Assembly (NCBI GenBank): GCA_017448355.1
Contig: JAFSLQ010000057.1
Span: 1-62,628, forward strand
DNA: 62,628 nt
Source of the DNA: Clostridia bacterium
GTDB lineage: Bacteria; Bacillota; Clostridia; Christensenellales; Borkfalkiaceae
Direction: 5' to 3'
The position numbers and the translations under genes are program-made. Shown piece by piece: positions 52,031 to 61,542 of this stretch. Every line of letters begins with the position of its first letter. The stretch's first letter is position 1. The notes under the pieces were generated by a model. The model did no database searches and was not told where the DNA came from. It saw nothing but the letters and a program-made list of their open reading frames with translations.

Positions 52031-52989
52031 TAACGGTTAAGGAACTTTCCGAAAAACTGCTTAAAGAAAAACGCGTAGCGCTTTTTTGCCACGCGCGCCC
52101 CGACGGCGACGCGATAGGATCTGCGTGCGCGCTTAAACTTGCGCTTAACGGAAAGGGGATTGACACCGTTGTTTTTTGTTCCGACGCCGTGCCGCAAAAA
52201 TTCCTGTTCTTAAATGAAACTCACAACATATTAAAAGACTATTCGGGCGATTTTTCGGACTTTTCCGCACTTGTTGCGATAGATAATGCCGAACTTACAC
52301 GTCTCGGCGATTTTACCGAAGCGTTTTCGCGCCATAAAAACACTTATTCAATCGACCACCATATCTCGAACACCCGCTATGCGAAAGTTAATTTCGTTGC
52401 CGACAGGTCAAGCAACGCGGAAAACGTTTTCGCGATTTTAACCGAGATTGACGCGGAAATTACCGTGGAGATTGCAAATCTTCTCGCTATGGGAATAATG
52501 ACCGATACGGGCGGTTTTCGTCATAAAAACGTCAATTCCGCTACCTTTTACGACGCGGCAAAACTCGTGGAGTTCGGCGCGGATATGAATACAATCTACT
52601 ATAATACCTTTACGCGGCAGAGTAAAGAGCGCGCTTTGCTGTTCGGAAAAACAATGTCTAAAATCCGTTATTTTAAGGGCGGAAAAATAGCGATAGCAAG
52701 CATAAGGATGCGCGATTTTTCCGAGACGAAGGCACTTCAGGAAGAAACCGAAGGCTTTATCGACTTCGTTATGGGAATTGACAGCGTAGAAATCGGCGCG
52801 TGTATTATGGAAACGGATAGCAATAAATTCAAGATAAGTCTTCGTTCTAAGGGCGCGGACGTTAACGCCGTTGCGGCTATTTTCGGCGGCGGCGGGCATA
52901 AACTCGCAAGCGGATGCAAGATAACGGGCGAATACGAAGAAGCGGTAGATAAACTCGTGTTTGCGATGAGTAAATATATTTCCGACTGA
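52027..52989 (+). CDS. nrnA: Bifunctional oligoribonuclease / PAP phosphatase NrnA
   Basis: NrnA degrades very short RNAs and dephosphorylates 3',5'-adenosine bisphosphate. The 320-residue DHH/DHHA1 protein has the metal residues in CHARPDGDAIGS (21-32), the DHH triad at 110-112 (SIDHHIS) and the C-terminal GGGGHKLASGC. It starts at GTG 52027 overlapping the rbfA stop by 4 bp. The rbfA-nrnA-truB order is common in Firmicutes. Confidence 0.95.
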   Translation: MITVKELSEKLLKEKRVALFCHARPDGDAIGSACALKLALNGKGIDTVVFCSDAVPQKFLFLNETHNILKDYSGDFSDFSALVAIDNAELTRLGDFTEAFSRHKNTYSIDHHISNTRYAKVNFVADRSSNAENVFAILTEIDAEITVEIANLLAMGIMTDTGGFRHKNVNSATFYDAAKLVEFGADMNTIYYNTFTRQSKERALLFGKTMSKIRYFKGGKIAIASIRMRDFSETKALQEETEGFIDFVMGIDSVEIGACIMETDSNKFKISLRSKGADVNAVAAIFGGGGHKLASGCKITGEYEEAVDKLVFAMSKYISD

Positions 52990-52991
52990 TA

Positions 52992-53840
52992 ATGAAAGGT
53001 TTTATCAATATAAACAAAGCGGAAGGCAAGTCTTCCGCGCAGGCGGTCGCCGCTGTGCATAAGGTTTTTAAAGTTCCTTGCGGGCATATGGGGACGTTAG
53101 ACCCTATGGCGACGGGGGTTCTTCCCATAGGACTTGGGAAAACTACGCGACTTTTTCAGTATCTTTTGGATAAAACGAAGACCTACCGCGCAAAATTTCT
53201 TTTCGGCAAAACGACGGATACTCTTGACACTACGGGGAAGGTTTTAGAAACGACTTCGTATTTACCTTCCGAAAAGGACATATGCGCAAATCTACATAAG
53301 TTCATAGGCGCAATCGACCAAGTGCCGCCGAAGTATTCGGCTAAGTGTGTGGGCGGCAAGCGCGGCTATCAACTCGCGCGGCGCGGCGTCGATTTTTCAC
53401 TCCCGCCGAAAAAAGTGGAGATTTTGAGATTTTCTATTATCGGTGCGGTGTCGAAAAGAGAATACGAGTTTGAAATCGAGTGTAAGGGCGGCACGTATAT
53501 CCGTTCGCTCGCACGGGATTTAGGCGAAACGTGCGGCTCTCTTGCCGTGATGAGCGGGCTTTGCCGCACTAAAAGCGGAAAGTTTTCGATAGATAATTCT
53601 GTCGGCGTTGAAGAGTTAATAAACTCCGATGACCCCGAAAAATATATTATTCCCGCGGATTTTGCGGTGGATTACGAAAAATTGACCCTTGAAGAGAAAC
53701 AGGCGCAAAAAATACTCGACGGCGTGTACGAAGATTACGGGTTTACGGACGGCATTTACAGAGTGTACAACGGCGAAGAGTTCTGGGGAATAGGAAAAGC
53801 AAAAGAAGGACGGTTAAAAATAGAAGCGTATGTCAGGTAA
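52992..53840 (+). CDS. truB: tRNA pseudouridine-55 synthase TruB
   Basis: TruB converts U55 in the T loop of tRNAs to pseudouridine. The 282-residue protein has the catalytic Asp37 in GHMGTLDPMATGVLP, the KTYRAKFLFGKTTDTLD block (about 62-78) and a C-terminal PUA-like segment. It starts 2 bp after nrnA and overlaps ribF by 11 bp, so it is embedded in the operon. Confidence 0.96.
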   Translation: MKGFININKAEGKSSAQAVAAVHKVFKVPCGHMGTLDPMATGVLPIGLGKTTRLFQYLLDKTKTYRAKFLFGKTTDTLDTTGKVLETTSYLPSEKDICANLHKFIGAIDQVPPKYSAKCVGGKRGYQLARRGVDFSLPPKKVEILRFSIIGAVSKREYEFEIECKGGTYIRSLARDLGETCGSLAVMSGLCRTKSGKFSIDNSVGVEELINSDDPEKYIIPADFAVDYEKLTLEEKQAQKILDGVYEDYGFTDGIYRVYNGEEFWGIGKAKEGRLKIEAYVR

Positions 53841-54711
53841 AGATTTAACGCCTACGGTCGTGGCGCTCGGCTATTTTGACAGCGTACATTTAGGGCATAG
53901 AAAGGTTATAGAAACGGCAAAGTCGCTTGCAAATGAATTGTCGGCGACGACTACGGTATTTACTTTCGGCGGAAATCTTCGCAAAGCCCTTTCGCGCAGG
54001 GACGATAAATACGTATATTCTCTCGAAGAACGTCGTGAGATTTTAAAGGAAATGGGTGTGGAAAACATATTTGTTCAGCCCGTGGACTTTAACTTTCTTT
54101 CGATGGGTAAACTTGCGTTTTTAAATATGCTTAACCGTAAATTCAACATAAAAGGCTACGTTTCGGGCGAAGATTATAAATTCGGCAAGTTCGCTAAGGG
54201 CACGACCGAAGATTTGCAAAAGTTTGCGGGGGTGAACTCGCAAGTGTATAAAATCGTCGAAACCGTAGACGATAGCGGTAAAAAAATTTCCACTTCGCGC
54301 ATAAAACTCTTGCTTTCAGCGGGCGATATTAAGGGCGCGAACGAAATGCTGGGAAGACCTTTTTCCGTTTCAGGAACTGTGGTTAAAGACAGGGGCGTCG
54401 GTACGCTTTTAGGCTTTCCGACCGCCAACATTAAGATAGAAAAAAACAAACAACAGGTAAAGGAAGGCGTTTATGCGGGACACGTCTTTTTAGACGGCAC
54501 ACGGTACGACGCGGTGATAAATTTCGGGTCGCGCCCGACTTTCGGGGGAAACGAAACGCTGTTAGAGGCGCATATCGCGGACTTTAACGGCGACCTTTAC
54601 GGACAAAATTTAACGGTGTTTTTCGACTACTACCTTCGCGATATACGCAAGTTTTTCAGCGAAGAAGAACTTAAAAAGCAGTTGAAAACAGACCTTGACG
54701 CAATCAGATAG
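53830..54711 (+). CDS. ribF: Bifunctional riboflavin kinase / FAD synthetase
   Basis: RibF makes FMN and FAD from riboflavin. The 293-residue protein has the FAD synthetase domain first, with GYFDSVHLGHR (13-23) and SGEDYKFG near 113, and the kinase domain at the C-terminus with DRGVGTLLGFPTANI near 188-202. This is the standard bifunctional architecture. The start lies inside the truB end. No FMN riboswitch is visible, as expected for a gene inside a translation operon. Confidence 0.96.
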   Translation: MSGKDLTPTVVALGYFDSVHLGHRKVIETAKSLANELSATTTVFTFGGNLRKALSRRDDKYVYSLEERREILKEMGVENIFVQPVDFNFLSMGKLAFLNMLNRKFNIKGYVSGEDYKFGKFAKGTTEDLQKFAGVNSQVYKIVETVDDSGKKISTSRIKLLLSAGDIKGANEMLGRPFSVSGTVVKDRGVGTLLGFPTANIKIEKNKQQVKEGVYAGHVFLDGTRYDAVINFGSRPTFGGNETLLEAHIADFNGDLYGQNLTVFFDYYLRDIRKFFSEEELKKQLKTDLDAIR

Positions 54712-54713
54712 TT

Positions 54714-55562
54714 ATGTGTATAAAATTGGGACCGAGCGGCAATTCGCAGGCGTTTTTTGATGCGGGACACGTTAAAAGCGAAGATTCCGCGTTGTGGGTA
54801 AAAAACTTGGGGCTTGATTGCTTTGAGTATTCTTTCGGGCGCGGCGTAAACCTTTCTGACAAAAAGGCGGCGGAGATATGCGCGGCGTTTAAAAATTGCG
54901 GCGTGGAAATAAGCGTTCACGCTCCATACTATATTAACCTTGCCAACCCCGACGACGAAATGGCGGAAAAATCAGTCGGGTATATTATTGATTCCGCAAA
55001 AAAAGTGTTGATTATGGGCGGCAAAAGGGTGGTGTTTCACCCCGCAAGCCAGGGCAAAGAGTTGAGAGAAACGGCGGTAGACCGCACAAAAGAAAGATTT
55101 TTACGCTTAACCGACCGAATATATAAAGAAAATTTAGAAGGCGTTATGTTTTGCCCCGAAACTATGGGAAAACTCGCCCAGATAGGAACTGTCGGCGAAA
55201 TCGTCGATTTTTGTAAAACAGACAAGGTTTTTACGCCCTGTGTGGACTTCGGACACGTGAACGCGAGAGAACAAGGTTCGCTTAAAACGACCGAAGATTA
55301 TATACGCTTGCTTTCGTTTATGATAGCGGAATTAGGGTATGAACGGATTAAGAATTTTCACGTGCATTTTTCGAAGATAGAGTATTCTAGCCGCGGCGAA
55401 GTAAGGCATTTAACGTTTGAAGACAACGTTTACGGTCCTGAATTCGCGCCGCTTAGCTTAGCGCTTAAAAAACTTGACCTTACGCCGTATATCGTATGCG
55501 AATCGGCGGGTACGCAGGATATTGACGCGCTATATATGCGAAAGATTTATTACAATAATTGA
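54714..55562 (+). CDS. nfo: Endonuclease IV family protein
   Basis: Endonuclease IV cuts DNA at abasic sites and repairs oxidative damage. The 282-residue TIM barrel shows the metal-ligand segments SVHAPYYINL (about 66-75), VFHPASQG, CPETMGK, CVDFGHVNA and FHVHFS. Spacing is that of the AP-endonuclease 2 family. It starts 2 bp after ribF and probably closes the operon, because pepP has its own promoter. Confidence 0.9.
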   Translation: MCIKLGPSGNSQAFFDAGHVKSEDSALWVKNLGLDCFEYSFGRGVNLSDKKAAEICAAFKNCGVEISVHAPYYINLANPDDEMAEKSVGYIIDSAKKVLIMGGKRVVFHPASQGKELRETAVDRTKERFLRLTDRIYKENLEGVMFCPETMGKLAQIGTVGEIVDFCKTDKVFTPCVDFGHVNAREQGSLKTTEDYIRLLSFMIAELGYERIKNFHVHFSKIEYSSRGEVRHLTFEDNVYGPEFAPLSLALKKLDLTPYIVCESAGTQDIDALYMRKIYYNN

Positions 55563-55587
55563 CTTAAACGATATTTTTTGTTAGAAT
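55559..55587 (+). promoter_or_regulatory. Promoter of the aminopeptidase gene, leaderless
   Basis: TTGACT (55559-55564), 17 bp, TAGAAT (55582-55587), starting within the nfo stop. The ATG at 55598 is only 10 nt past the -10 box, so the mRNA has at most about 4 leader bases. Confidence 0.8.
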
Positions 55588-55597
55588 AAAACCGTAT

Positions 55598-56650
55598 ATG
55601 AAAAATCTTCCCGTATTACAGGGGCAATGCTATTATTTTGAAGACAGATTAAACAGGCGTTACGTTAGCGGCGTCGATATTGCCGAAGGGTATTTTATCT
55701 ACTCGGATAGCCCCGCGTATCTTACCGATTTAAGATATTTTTCCGCAGCGAAGGTAAAACTTAAAAAGGTGGAAATTACCGCGCTGAAATACAAAAGCAC
55801 GGACGATATAAAGCGCGAGATTTTAAAGCGGGATATAAAAACGGTATTTATTGACTTTTCAAAAATCACGCTTACGCGTTACGAAGAATTGAAAAGCGTT
55901 TTTAAAGGAATAGAGATTAAGGATTGCACCAAAACTATATTAAGTTTACGCCAAGTAAAGACCGAAGACGAGATAAAAAGTATAGAAAAGGCGTGTAAGA
56001 TTTCCGAAAAAGCGGTGAAAGAGACTTTTGCCTGTGTACGGGAAGGCATTACCGAAAAGGAACTGCTTAAAATTCTCGAAGATATAACGTTTTCGCTTGG
56101 CGGCGAGAGTATGGCTTTTGACAGCATAGTGGCGTTCGGTGTTAATTCCGCCGTTCCGCATCACGAAACGGGGAAAACCAAATTAAAATGCGGCGACGCG
56201 GTGCTTATAGATACGGGGTGCAAGGTAAACGGATACTCGTCCGACATAACGCGGACGGCGTTTTTCGGAAAACCCGATAAAGAGTTTTTAAGCGTTTATA
56301 ATTCGGTGCTTGCCGCAAACGTTAAGGCTGAAAGCGAGATTTATGCGGGGATAAGCGGGAGTGCCGCTGACAAAATAGCAAGAGACGAACTTTTTGCCCG
56401 CGGATACGGAAAATACTTTACCCACTCTTTGGGACACGGCGTGGGGCTTGAAATTCACGAAAACCCAAGGCTTTCGCCTTCGTCTAATGATATTTTAGTC
56501 AAAAACTCTGTGTTTACAGTTGAACCAGGCGTGTATTTAGACGGAAAATTCGGCGTTCGGATAGAAGATACTTGCGTTATGACGCCAGCAGGCGCGAAAA
56601 GGCTTTTTAAAGACAGTAAAAAACTGCGGATACTTTCGCAGAATAAATAA
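55598..56650 (+). CDS. pepP: Xaa-Pro aminopeptidase, M24 family
   Basis: This metallopeptidase removes N-terminal residues before proline. The 350-residue protein has a creatinase-like N-terminal domain (1-125) and a pita-bread catalytic domain with metal ligands Asp in LIDTGCK, Asp in SDITRT, His in HSLGHGVG, Glu in TVEPGVY and Glu in RIEDT. This is the usual pair with efp in Firmicutes. No ribosome binding site precedes the ATG; the message is predicted to be leaderless. Confidence 0.93.
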   Translation: MKNLPVLQGQCYYFEDRLNRRYVSGVDIAEGYFIYSDSPAYLTDLRYFSAAKVKLKKVEITALKYKSTDDIKREILKRDIKTVFIDFSKITLTRYEELKSVFKGIEIKDCTKTILSLRQVKTEDEIKSIEKACKISEKAVKETFACVREGITEKELLKILEDITFSLGGESMAFDSIVAFGVNSAVPHHETGKTKLKCGDAVLIDTGCKVNGYSSDITRTAFFGKPDKEFLSVYNSVLAANVKAESEIYAGISGSAADKIARDELFARGYGKYFTHSLGHGVGLEIHENPRLSPSSNDILVKNSVFTVEPGVYLDGKFGVRIEDTCVMTPAGAKRLFKDSKKLRILSQNK

Positions 56651-56687
56651 TAAAAAAATTAACAACAATTTTCAAGGAGAAACAATT

Positions 56688-57245
56688 ATGCAAGCAGGTG
56701 AATTCAGAAAAGGCTCTACTTTCGAGTACGAAAGTTCGGTATGGACGATAGTCGACTTCCAGCACGTTAAACCGGGCAAGGGCGCGGCGTTCGTCAGAAC
56801 CAAGATGAAAAACGTTATCGACGGCAAAGTGTTAGAAAGAACGTGGAACCCCACCGAAAAGGTTCAGGAAGCGCACATCGAGACCAAGAATATGACCTAT
56901 TCTTATAACGACGGCGAACTCTATTATTTTATGGACGAAGAATTCAATCTTACACCCTTAAACTACGAACAGGTTGAAGACGCTTTGATGTACATTAAAG
57001 AAAACGACCCCGTCGTGGTTAAGTTCTATAAGGGCGCGGCTTTTTCTGTCGAGTGTGAAAACTTCGTAGTACTTCGCGTAGTTCAGTCCGACCCGTCGGT
57101 AAAGGGCAACACCGCAACCAACGCAACCAAAGAAGCGGTTTTGGAAACGGGTGCTAAAATTCAAGTTCCTATGTTCGTTAACGAAGGCGAACTTATAAGG
57201 GTTGACACCAGAACGGGCGAATATATGGAGCGCGTTAAGGGTTAA
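56688..57245 (+). CDS. efp: Elongation factor P
   Basis: EF-P relieves ribosomes stalled at polyproline. The 185-residue protein has three beta-barrel domains; the loop KPGKGAAF (28-35) carries the tip Lys31 that reaches the peptidyl-transferase centre. The C-terminal domain ends [12 protein letters not shown], a family signature. TCAAGGAG precedes the ATG. A terminator follows. Confidence 0.97.
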   Translation: MQAGEFRKGSTFEYESSVWTIVDFQHVKPGKGAAFVRTKMKNVIDGKVLERTWNPTEKVQEAHIETKNMTYSYNDGELYYFMDEEFNLTPLNYEQVEDALMYIKENDPVVVKFYKGAAFSVECENFVVLRVVQSDPSVKGNTATNATKEAVLETGAKIQVPMFVNEGELIRVDTRTGEYMERVKG

Positions 57246-57257
57246 TTTAGTTAAATT

Positions 57258-57292
57258 ATACCTGCAAGCGAAAGTTTTGCAGGTATTTTTTA
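57258..57292 (+). terminator. Terminator after efp
   Basis: A 10-bp stem (ATACCTGCAA / TTGCAGGTAT) with a 9-nt loop, followed by TTTTTT. Confidence 0.88.
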
Positions 57293-57311
57293 TTTAAGGC
57301 TTAACTTAATT

Positions 57312-58034
57312 ATGAAAACGGCTTTAATTACGGGCGCAAGCGGTGCGATAGGCACTGAAATTTCCGAAAAATTTCTGGCAAATGGCTTTTTCGTCGTAGG
57401 TACTTACAATACTAACGCCGCCGCGGTAAAATCGCTCGAACAAAAGTATAAAGATATGTTCTTTCCTTTCAGGGCGGATTTGAATAGTCCGTCCGATATC
57501 GCCGCGCTTTGTTCGTTTTGCGAAAAGAATTTCGGGCATATCGATGCGCTTATCTTAAACGCGGGGAAAGACCTTTATAAACTTTTGACCGACACCGAAG
57601 AAAGTGAGTGGGACGAGATTTTTTCCGTCAACGTAAAGTCGGCGTTTATGCTTGCGAAAGCCTGTTTGCCTGAGATGATACGGCGCAAAAACGGTAAAAT
57701 CGTTTTTATGTCTTCCGTCTGGGGCAAAGTCGGCGCTTCAATGGAAACGGCGTATTCGGCGTCGAAAGCGGCGCTTATCGGACTTGCACGCGCGCTTGCA
57801 AAAGAAGTTTCACCGTCGAATATCAACGTAAACTGCGTATGCCCCGGCGTTATAAACTCTAAAATGAACGCGCGCTTTAACATGGGCGAAATGCGGGAGT
57901 TAATAGATAAAACGCCCATTAAAAGATTAGGCACGCCAGCGGATGTTGCGGAACTTTGTTATTTTTTGTGCACGGACAGCGCGGCGTTTATTACGGGGCA
58001 GACAATCTCCGTTGACGGCGGTTTCGGGTTGTAA
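57312..58034 (+). CDS. Short-chain dehydrogenase/reductase, FabG-like
   Basis: A 240-residue NAD(P)-dependent oxidoreductase. The dinucleotide motif is GASGAIG (8-14), followed by LNAGKD near 88, catalytic Ser in MSSVWG (about 136) and YSASK (about 149-153). The C-terminal ITGQTISVDGG is the usual FabG ending. It stands alone rather than in a fatty-acid cluster, so the substrate may be something other than 3-ketoacyl-ACP. No strong ribosome binding site or promoter is visible. Confidence 0.88.
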   Translation: MKTALITGASGAIGTEISEKFLANGFFVVGTYNTNAAAVKSLEQKYKDMFFPFRADLNSPSDIAALCSFCEKNFGHIDALILNAGKDLYKLLTDTEESEWDEIFSVNVKSAFMLAKACLPEMIRRKNGKIVFMSSVWGKVGASMETAYSASKAALIGLARALAKEVSPSNINVNCVCPGVINSKMNARFNMGEMRELIDKTPIKRLGTPADVAELCYFLCTDSAAFITGQTISVDGGFGL

Positions 58035-58074
58035 ACACGTATAAGTAATTGTAATAGTTTTATTTTAAAAGATA

Positions 58075-58103
58075 TTGACAAAACGCGAAAAATGTTGCAT
58101 AAT
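58075..58103 (+). promoter_or_regulatory. Promoter of purA
   Basis: TTGACA (58075-58080), 17 bp, CATAAT (58098-58103). Leader about 23 nt with ATAGGAG before the ATG. No PurR-type box was recognised. Confidence 0.85.
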
Positions 58104-58132
58104 TTTTCCGTAAAAACAAAATAGGAGTTAAA

Positions 58133-59404
58133 ATGTTAACAGCAATTTCAGGCATCAACTGGGGAGACGAAGGCAAAGGCAGAATGGTTGACCTTTTGAG
58201 TTCCGAATACGACATCGTCGTTCGTTATCAGGGCGGCAACAACGCGGGACACACGGTCATCAACGAACGCGGCAAATTTATTTTAAATCTTTTGCCGTCG
58301 GGTATACTTCGCGAAGAAGTTATAAACGTTATGGGCAACGGCATGGTGATAGATATTAAACACCTTGTCGAAGAAATGGGACGCTTGCAGGCGGCGGGTA
58401 TTAAAATTACGCCCGACAACCTTAAAATAAGCGATAAAGCGGCTATTTGTATGCCATACCATATCTCTCGCGACTGTTTGGAAGAAGCGCGTCTATCTGA
58501 TAAAAAATTCGGGTCTACGCGTCGCGGCATCGCACCGTCGTACGGCGATAAGTATATGAAAAAATCTATCCGTATGGGCGAACTCTTTGACGAAAAGGCG
58601 TTAAAGGAACGCTTGACCGATATAGTTGAGTGGGAAAATCTTATGGTCGCGGGCGTTTACGGGGCAGAACCTATCTCAGTTTCTGCGATGGCTGAACATC
58701 TTAAAAAATACGGCGACATAATAAAACCCTTTATCTCGGACGTCAGTTTGTATCTCGACGAACAGGCAAAGAAAGGCAAAAAGATAATGTTTGAAGCGCA
58801 ACTCGGCGCGCTTCGCGATATAGACTTCGGTATATATCCCTTTACAAGTTCTTCTAACTCGATAGCGGCGTACGCGCCCATCGGTGCGGGAATACCTAAC
58901 CACAAATTAGACCTTTCAATCGGCATTATGAAGGCGTATTCCACCTGCGTCGGCGAAGGCCCTTTTACCGTCGAATATTTTGGCGATAAGGCTGAAAAAC
59001 TTCGTCAGGCGGGTAACGAATACGGCGCGGCGACGGGGAGACCCAGAAGGGTCGGGCCGTTCGACGTGGTGGCGAGTAAGTACGGTATCCGTATGCAGGG
59101 CGCGGACGAAATAGCGCTTACAAAACTTGACGTTCTTTCCGATATGGACGAAATCGAAGTTTGCGTGGCGTACGAAAAAGACGGAAAACAAACGACTGAT
59201 TTCCCCTTCCCGCAAGGACTTGAAAATTATAAACCGATATTTAAGACGTTTAAGGGCTGGAAACAGGATATAAGCGGTTGCCGCAAAAAGGAAGATTTGC
59301 CTAAGGAAGCGTTAGAGTATATCGAGTTTATAGAAAAGGCAACGGGGGCGAAAATCAAATACGTTTCCGTCGGCGCGGAGAGAGAAGCGTACATAATTTT
59401 CTGA
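58133..59404 (+). CDS. purA: Adenylosuccinate synthetase
   Basis: PurA makes adenylosuccinate from IMP and aspartate with GTP, the first step to AMP. The 423-residue protein has the P-loop-like GDEGKGRMVD (11-20), the catalytic His in GNNAGHTV (about 36-43), and TGRPRRVGPFD near 303. Length and motifs are normal. It is monocistronic with its own promoter and terminator. Confidence 0.97.
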   Translation: MLTAISGINWGDEGKGRMVDLLSSEYDIVVRYQGGNNAGHTVINERGKFILNLLPSGILREEVINVMGNGMVIDIKHLVEEMGRLQAAGIKITPDNLKISDKAAICMPYHISRDCLEEARLSDKKFGSTRRGIAPSYGDKYMKKSIRMGELFDEKALKERLTDIVEWENLMVAGVYGAEPISVSAMAEHLKKYGDIIKPFISDVSLYLDEQAKKGKKIMFEAQLGALRDIDFGIYPFTSSSNSIAAYAPIGAGIPNHKLDLSIGIMKAYSTCVGEGPFTVEYFGDKAEKLRQAGNEYGAATGRPRRVGPFDVVASKYGIRMQGADEIALTKLDVLSDMDEIEVCVAYEKDGKQTTDFPFPQGLENYKPIFKTFKGWKQDISGCRKKEDLPKEALEYIEFIEKATGAKIKYVSVGAEREAYIIF

Positions 59405-59413
59405 TTTGATTTC

Positions 59414-59451
59414 GGCTGCCGATATTTATCGGCAGCCATTATATTTTTTTA
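59414..59451 (+). terminator. Terminator after purA
   Basis: A 10-bp perfect stem (GGCTGCCGAT / ATCGGCAGCC) with an ATTT loop and a T-rich tail to 59451. Confidence 0.88.
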
Positions 59452-59476
59452 TATTTTGTTAGGATTAAAGCGATAA

Positions 59477-60982
59477 ATGAAAAGACAATGCGGAATTTTA
59501 ATGCCCGTTTTTTCACTCCCGAACGAGTACGGTATAGGCGATTTCGGGAAAGGGGCGTACGAGTTTATAGGTTATCTTAAAAAGGCGGGGCAAAGCGTGT
59601 GGCAAATATTGCCGCTAGTTATGACGGGGTTCGGCAATTCGCCCTACTCTTCCGTTTGTTCTTATTCTTTCAGCCCCTACTTTATCAGTCCCGAAGAACT
59701 TTTGAAAAAGGGACTTGCAACTCCGGAAGAAATAGAGTTTTGCAAAACCGAAAGTACTTACGTAGATTACGGCTTTTTGTATTCGGTAAGACTTCCGCTT
59801 CTTAAAAAAGCCTATTCGCGCTTTGATAAAGAAGACGCGGAGTTTAAAAAGTTCAAACAAAAGGGCGAATTTTATAACTATGCGCTTTATATGGCGCTCA
59901 AATACGCGTCGGGGCAGAAACATTTTTACGAGTGGGAAGACCGTTATAAATACCGTGACACGGCAGCGCTTACCGCTTTTTATAACGACTATTTTGACGA
60001 AGTTGACTTTTGGCAGTTCGTGCAGTTCGAAGCGGAGAGAGAGTGGTCGGCGCTTAAAAAGTATGCTAACGATAATGGAATAAGCATTTTCGGCGACTTG
60101 CCGCTTTATCCCGCGCTGGACTCCGTCGACGTGTGGGAAAACCCGTCTATTTTTAAACTGGCCGGAAACTTTGTGCCAAAGGCTGTCGCGGGCGTTCCGC
60201 CGGATTATTTCTGCGAAAGCGGGCAACTTTGGGGCAATCCCGTTTACGACTATCAGGAAATGTCGAAAGACGGCTTTTCTTGGTGGGCTAACCGCATTAA
60301 AAAAGCGCTTACGAGATTTGACTATATCAGAATAGACCATTTTAGGGGGCTTGACAGGTTTTACGAAGTTCCGTTCGGGGCGGTGGACGCCCGTCACGGC
60401 GAGTGGGTAAAAGTGCCTTCCGACGAACTCTTTGCGGCTATTCACCGTGTAGCGGATAAAAACCGCATAATCGCCGAAGATTTGGGGATAATCGACGACG
60501 GCGTTCGGGAACTTATAAAAAAGACCGGATATCCGAATATGAAAATTTTACTTTTTGCCTTTAACGGCGAAAAGGATAACCTGTATCTTCCGGAAAACAT
60601 CACCGAAAACTCGGTATGCTATACGGGTACTCACGACAACGATACTCTTATAGGATATCTTTCGGGCGCGTCGGCTTGGGACGAAAATAATTTCAGGAAC
60701 GGCATTAAAAACAGCCTTGAAAAATTTTCGCTTGACCTTCCGACCGATACCTACTTAGACCTTGCGGACGCGACGATTGAACTCGGTTTTCTTTGCAAGG
60801 CGAAAATGTTTATTTTGCCTATGCAGGACGTGCTTAAAAAGGGTACGGAATACAGAATAAACGAACCCGGCACGGTAAAGGCGCAGAACTGGGCGGTAAG
60901 ATTTAAAAGAGAAGACTTTGACGAGTTTAGTGCGCAAAAACTCAATGCACTTTCGGTAAAATACAACAGAACGGGTATTTGA
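59477..60982 (+). CDS. malQ: 4-alpha-glucanotransferase (amylomaltase)
   Basis: MalQ transfers glucan segments between maltodextrins (GH77). The 501-residue length is typical of the short type. The catalytic triad regions are RIDHFRGLDRFYEVP (nucleophile Asp, about 281), IAEDLGI (acid/base Glu) and GTHDNDT. No carbohydrate-binding module is present. The ATG has only a weak aggatt upstream. No other maltose or glycogen genes are in the window. It is followed closely by the VanZ-like gene. Confidence 0.96.
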   Translation: MKRQCGILMPVFSLPNEYGIGDFGKGAYEFIGYLKKAGQSVWQILPLVMTGFGNSPYSSVCSYSFSPYFISPEELLKKGLATPEEIEFCKTESTYVDYGFLYSVRLPLLKKAYSRFDKEDAEFKKFKQKGEFYNYALYMALKYASGQKHFYEWEDRYKYRDTAALTAFYNDYFDEVDFWQFVQFEAEREWSALKKYANDNGISIFGDLPLYPALDSVDVWENPSIFKLAGNFVPKAVAGVPPDYFCESGQLWGNPVYDYQEMSKDGFSWWANRIKKALTRFDYIRIDHFRGLDRFYEVPFGAVDARHGEWVKVPSDELFAAIHRVADKNRIIAEDLGIIDDGVRELIKKTGYPNMKILLFAFNGEKDNLYLPENITENSVCYTGTHDNDTLIGYLSGASAWDENNFRNGIKNSLEKFSLDLPTDTYLDLADATIELGFLCKAKMFILPMQDVLKKGTEYRINEPGTVKAQNWAVRFKREDFDEFSAQKLNALSVKYNRTGI

Positions 60983-61009
60983 GAGCAAGTGGGAAAAGAA
61001 AAGTTAATT

Positions 61010-61489
61010 ATGAGAAATTTCAGTTTAGTCCGCAAAATCGCCGTAGGCTTAATAATCGTTTTAATCGTGCTTACGCTCGGCTTTATCTGGGGCAATTCGC
61101 TTAAAACCAAAGAAGAGTCGTCGGAAAGTTCGGAATCGGTATCAAACGTTATACAAGTAGTAGTAGATACCGTGTTCGGCGAAGACGTAGTATCGGTAGA
61201 AGAAGGCGTGGTCAGAAAACTTGCGCACGCTACGGAATTTGCCGCGCTCGGCTTAGAATTTTGCGTTTTACTTATCGTTATTAAACAGGAAAGTTATAAA
61301 AGATACCTTCAAATATTGCCGATAGGACTTTTCGTTGCGGCGGTGGACGAGTGCCTTCAATTTGTATCCTTGCGCGGCCCTGCGCTTATCGACGTTTTGA
61401 TAGACTGTTGCGGATTCTCTGTTATGACCGTCGTGTTTATAGCGATTTACGCGATACGAATTAAAATAAAATCAAAAAAACAGGTATAA
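61010..61489 (+). CDS. VanZ-like membrane protein
   Basis: I start this protein at ATG 61010 (159 residues); an in-frame GTG at 60989 is possible. It has an N-terminal span (about 7-27), an external loop, and three further spans. The VanZ-family pattern is visible: RKLAHATEFAALG and VDECLQFVSLRGPALIDVLID. VanZ gives slight teicoplanin resistance in one transposon, but most family members have unknown roles. No other glycopeptide-resistance gene is nearby, so resistance should not be assumed. Confidence 0.85.
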   Translation: MRNFSLVRKIAVGLIIVLIVLTLGFIWGNSLKTKEESSESSESVSNVIQVVVDTVFGEDVVSVEEGVVRKLAHATEFAALGLEFCVLLIVIKQESYKRYLQILPIGLFVAAVDECLQFVSLRGPALIDVLIDCCGFSVMTVVFIAIYAIRIKIKSKKQV

Positions 61490-61542
61490 AAAATTTTAAG
61501 GCGGCAATAAATCGGTTAACTTTTGTATAAGGAGATTGATTT

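Noticed and set aside
60989-61489. VanZ-like gene as glycopeptide resistance
   Set aside because: The family is broad and mostly of unknown role; no vanA/B/H/X genes nearby.
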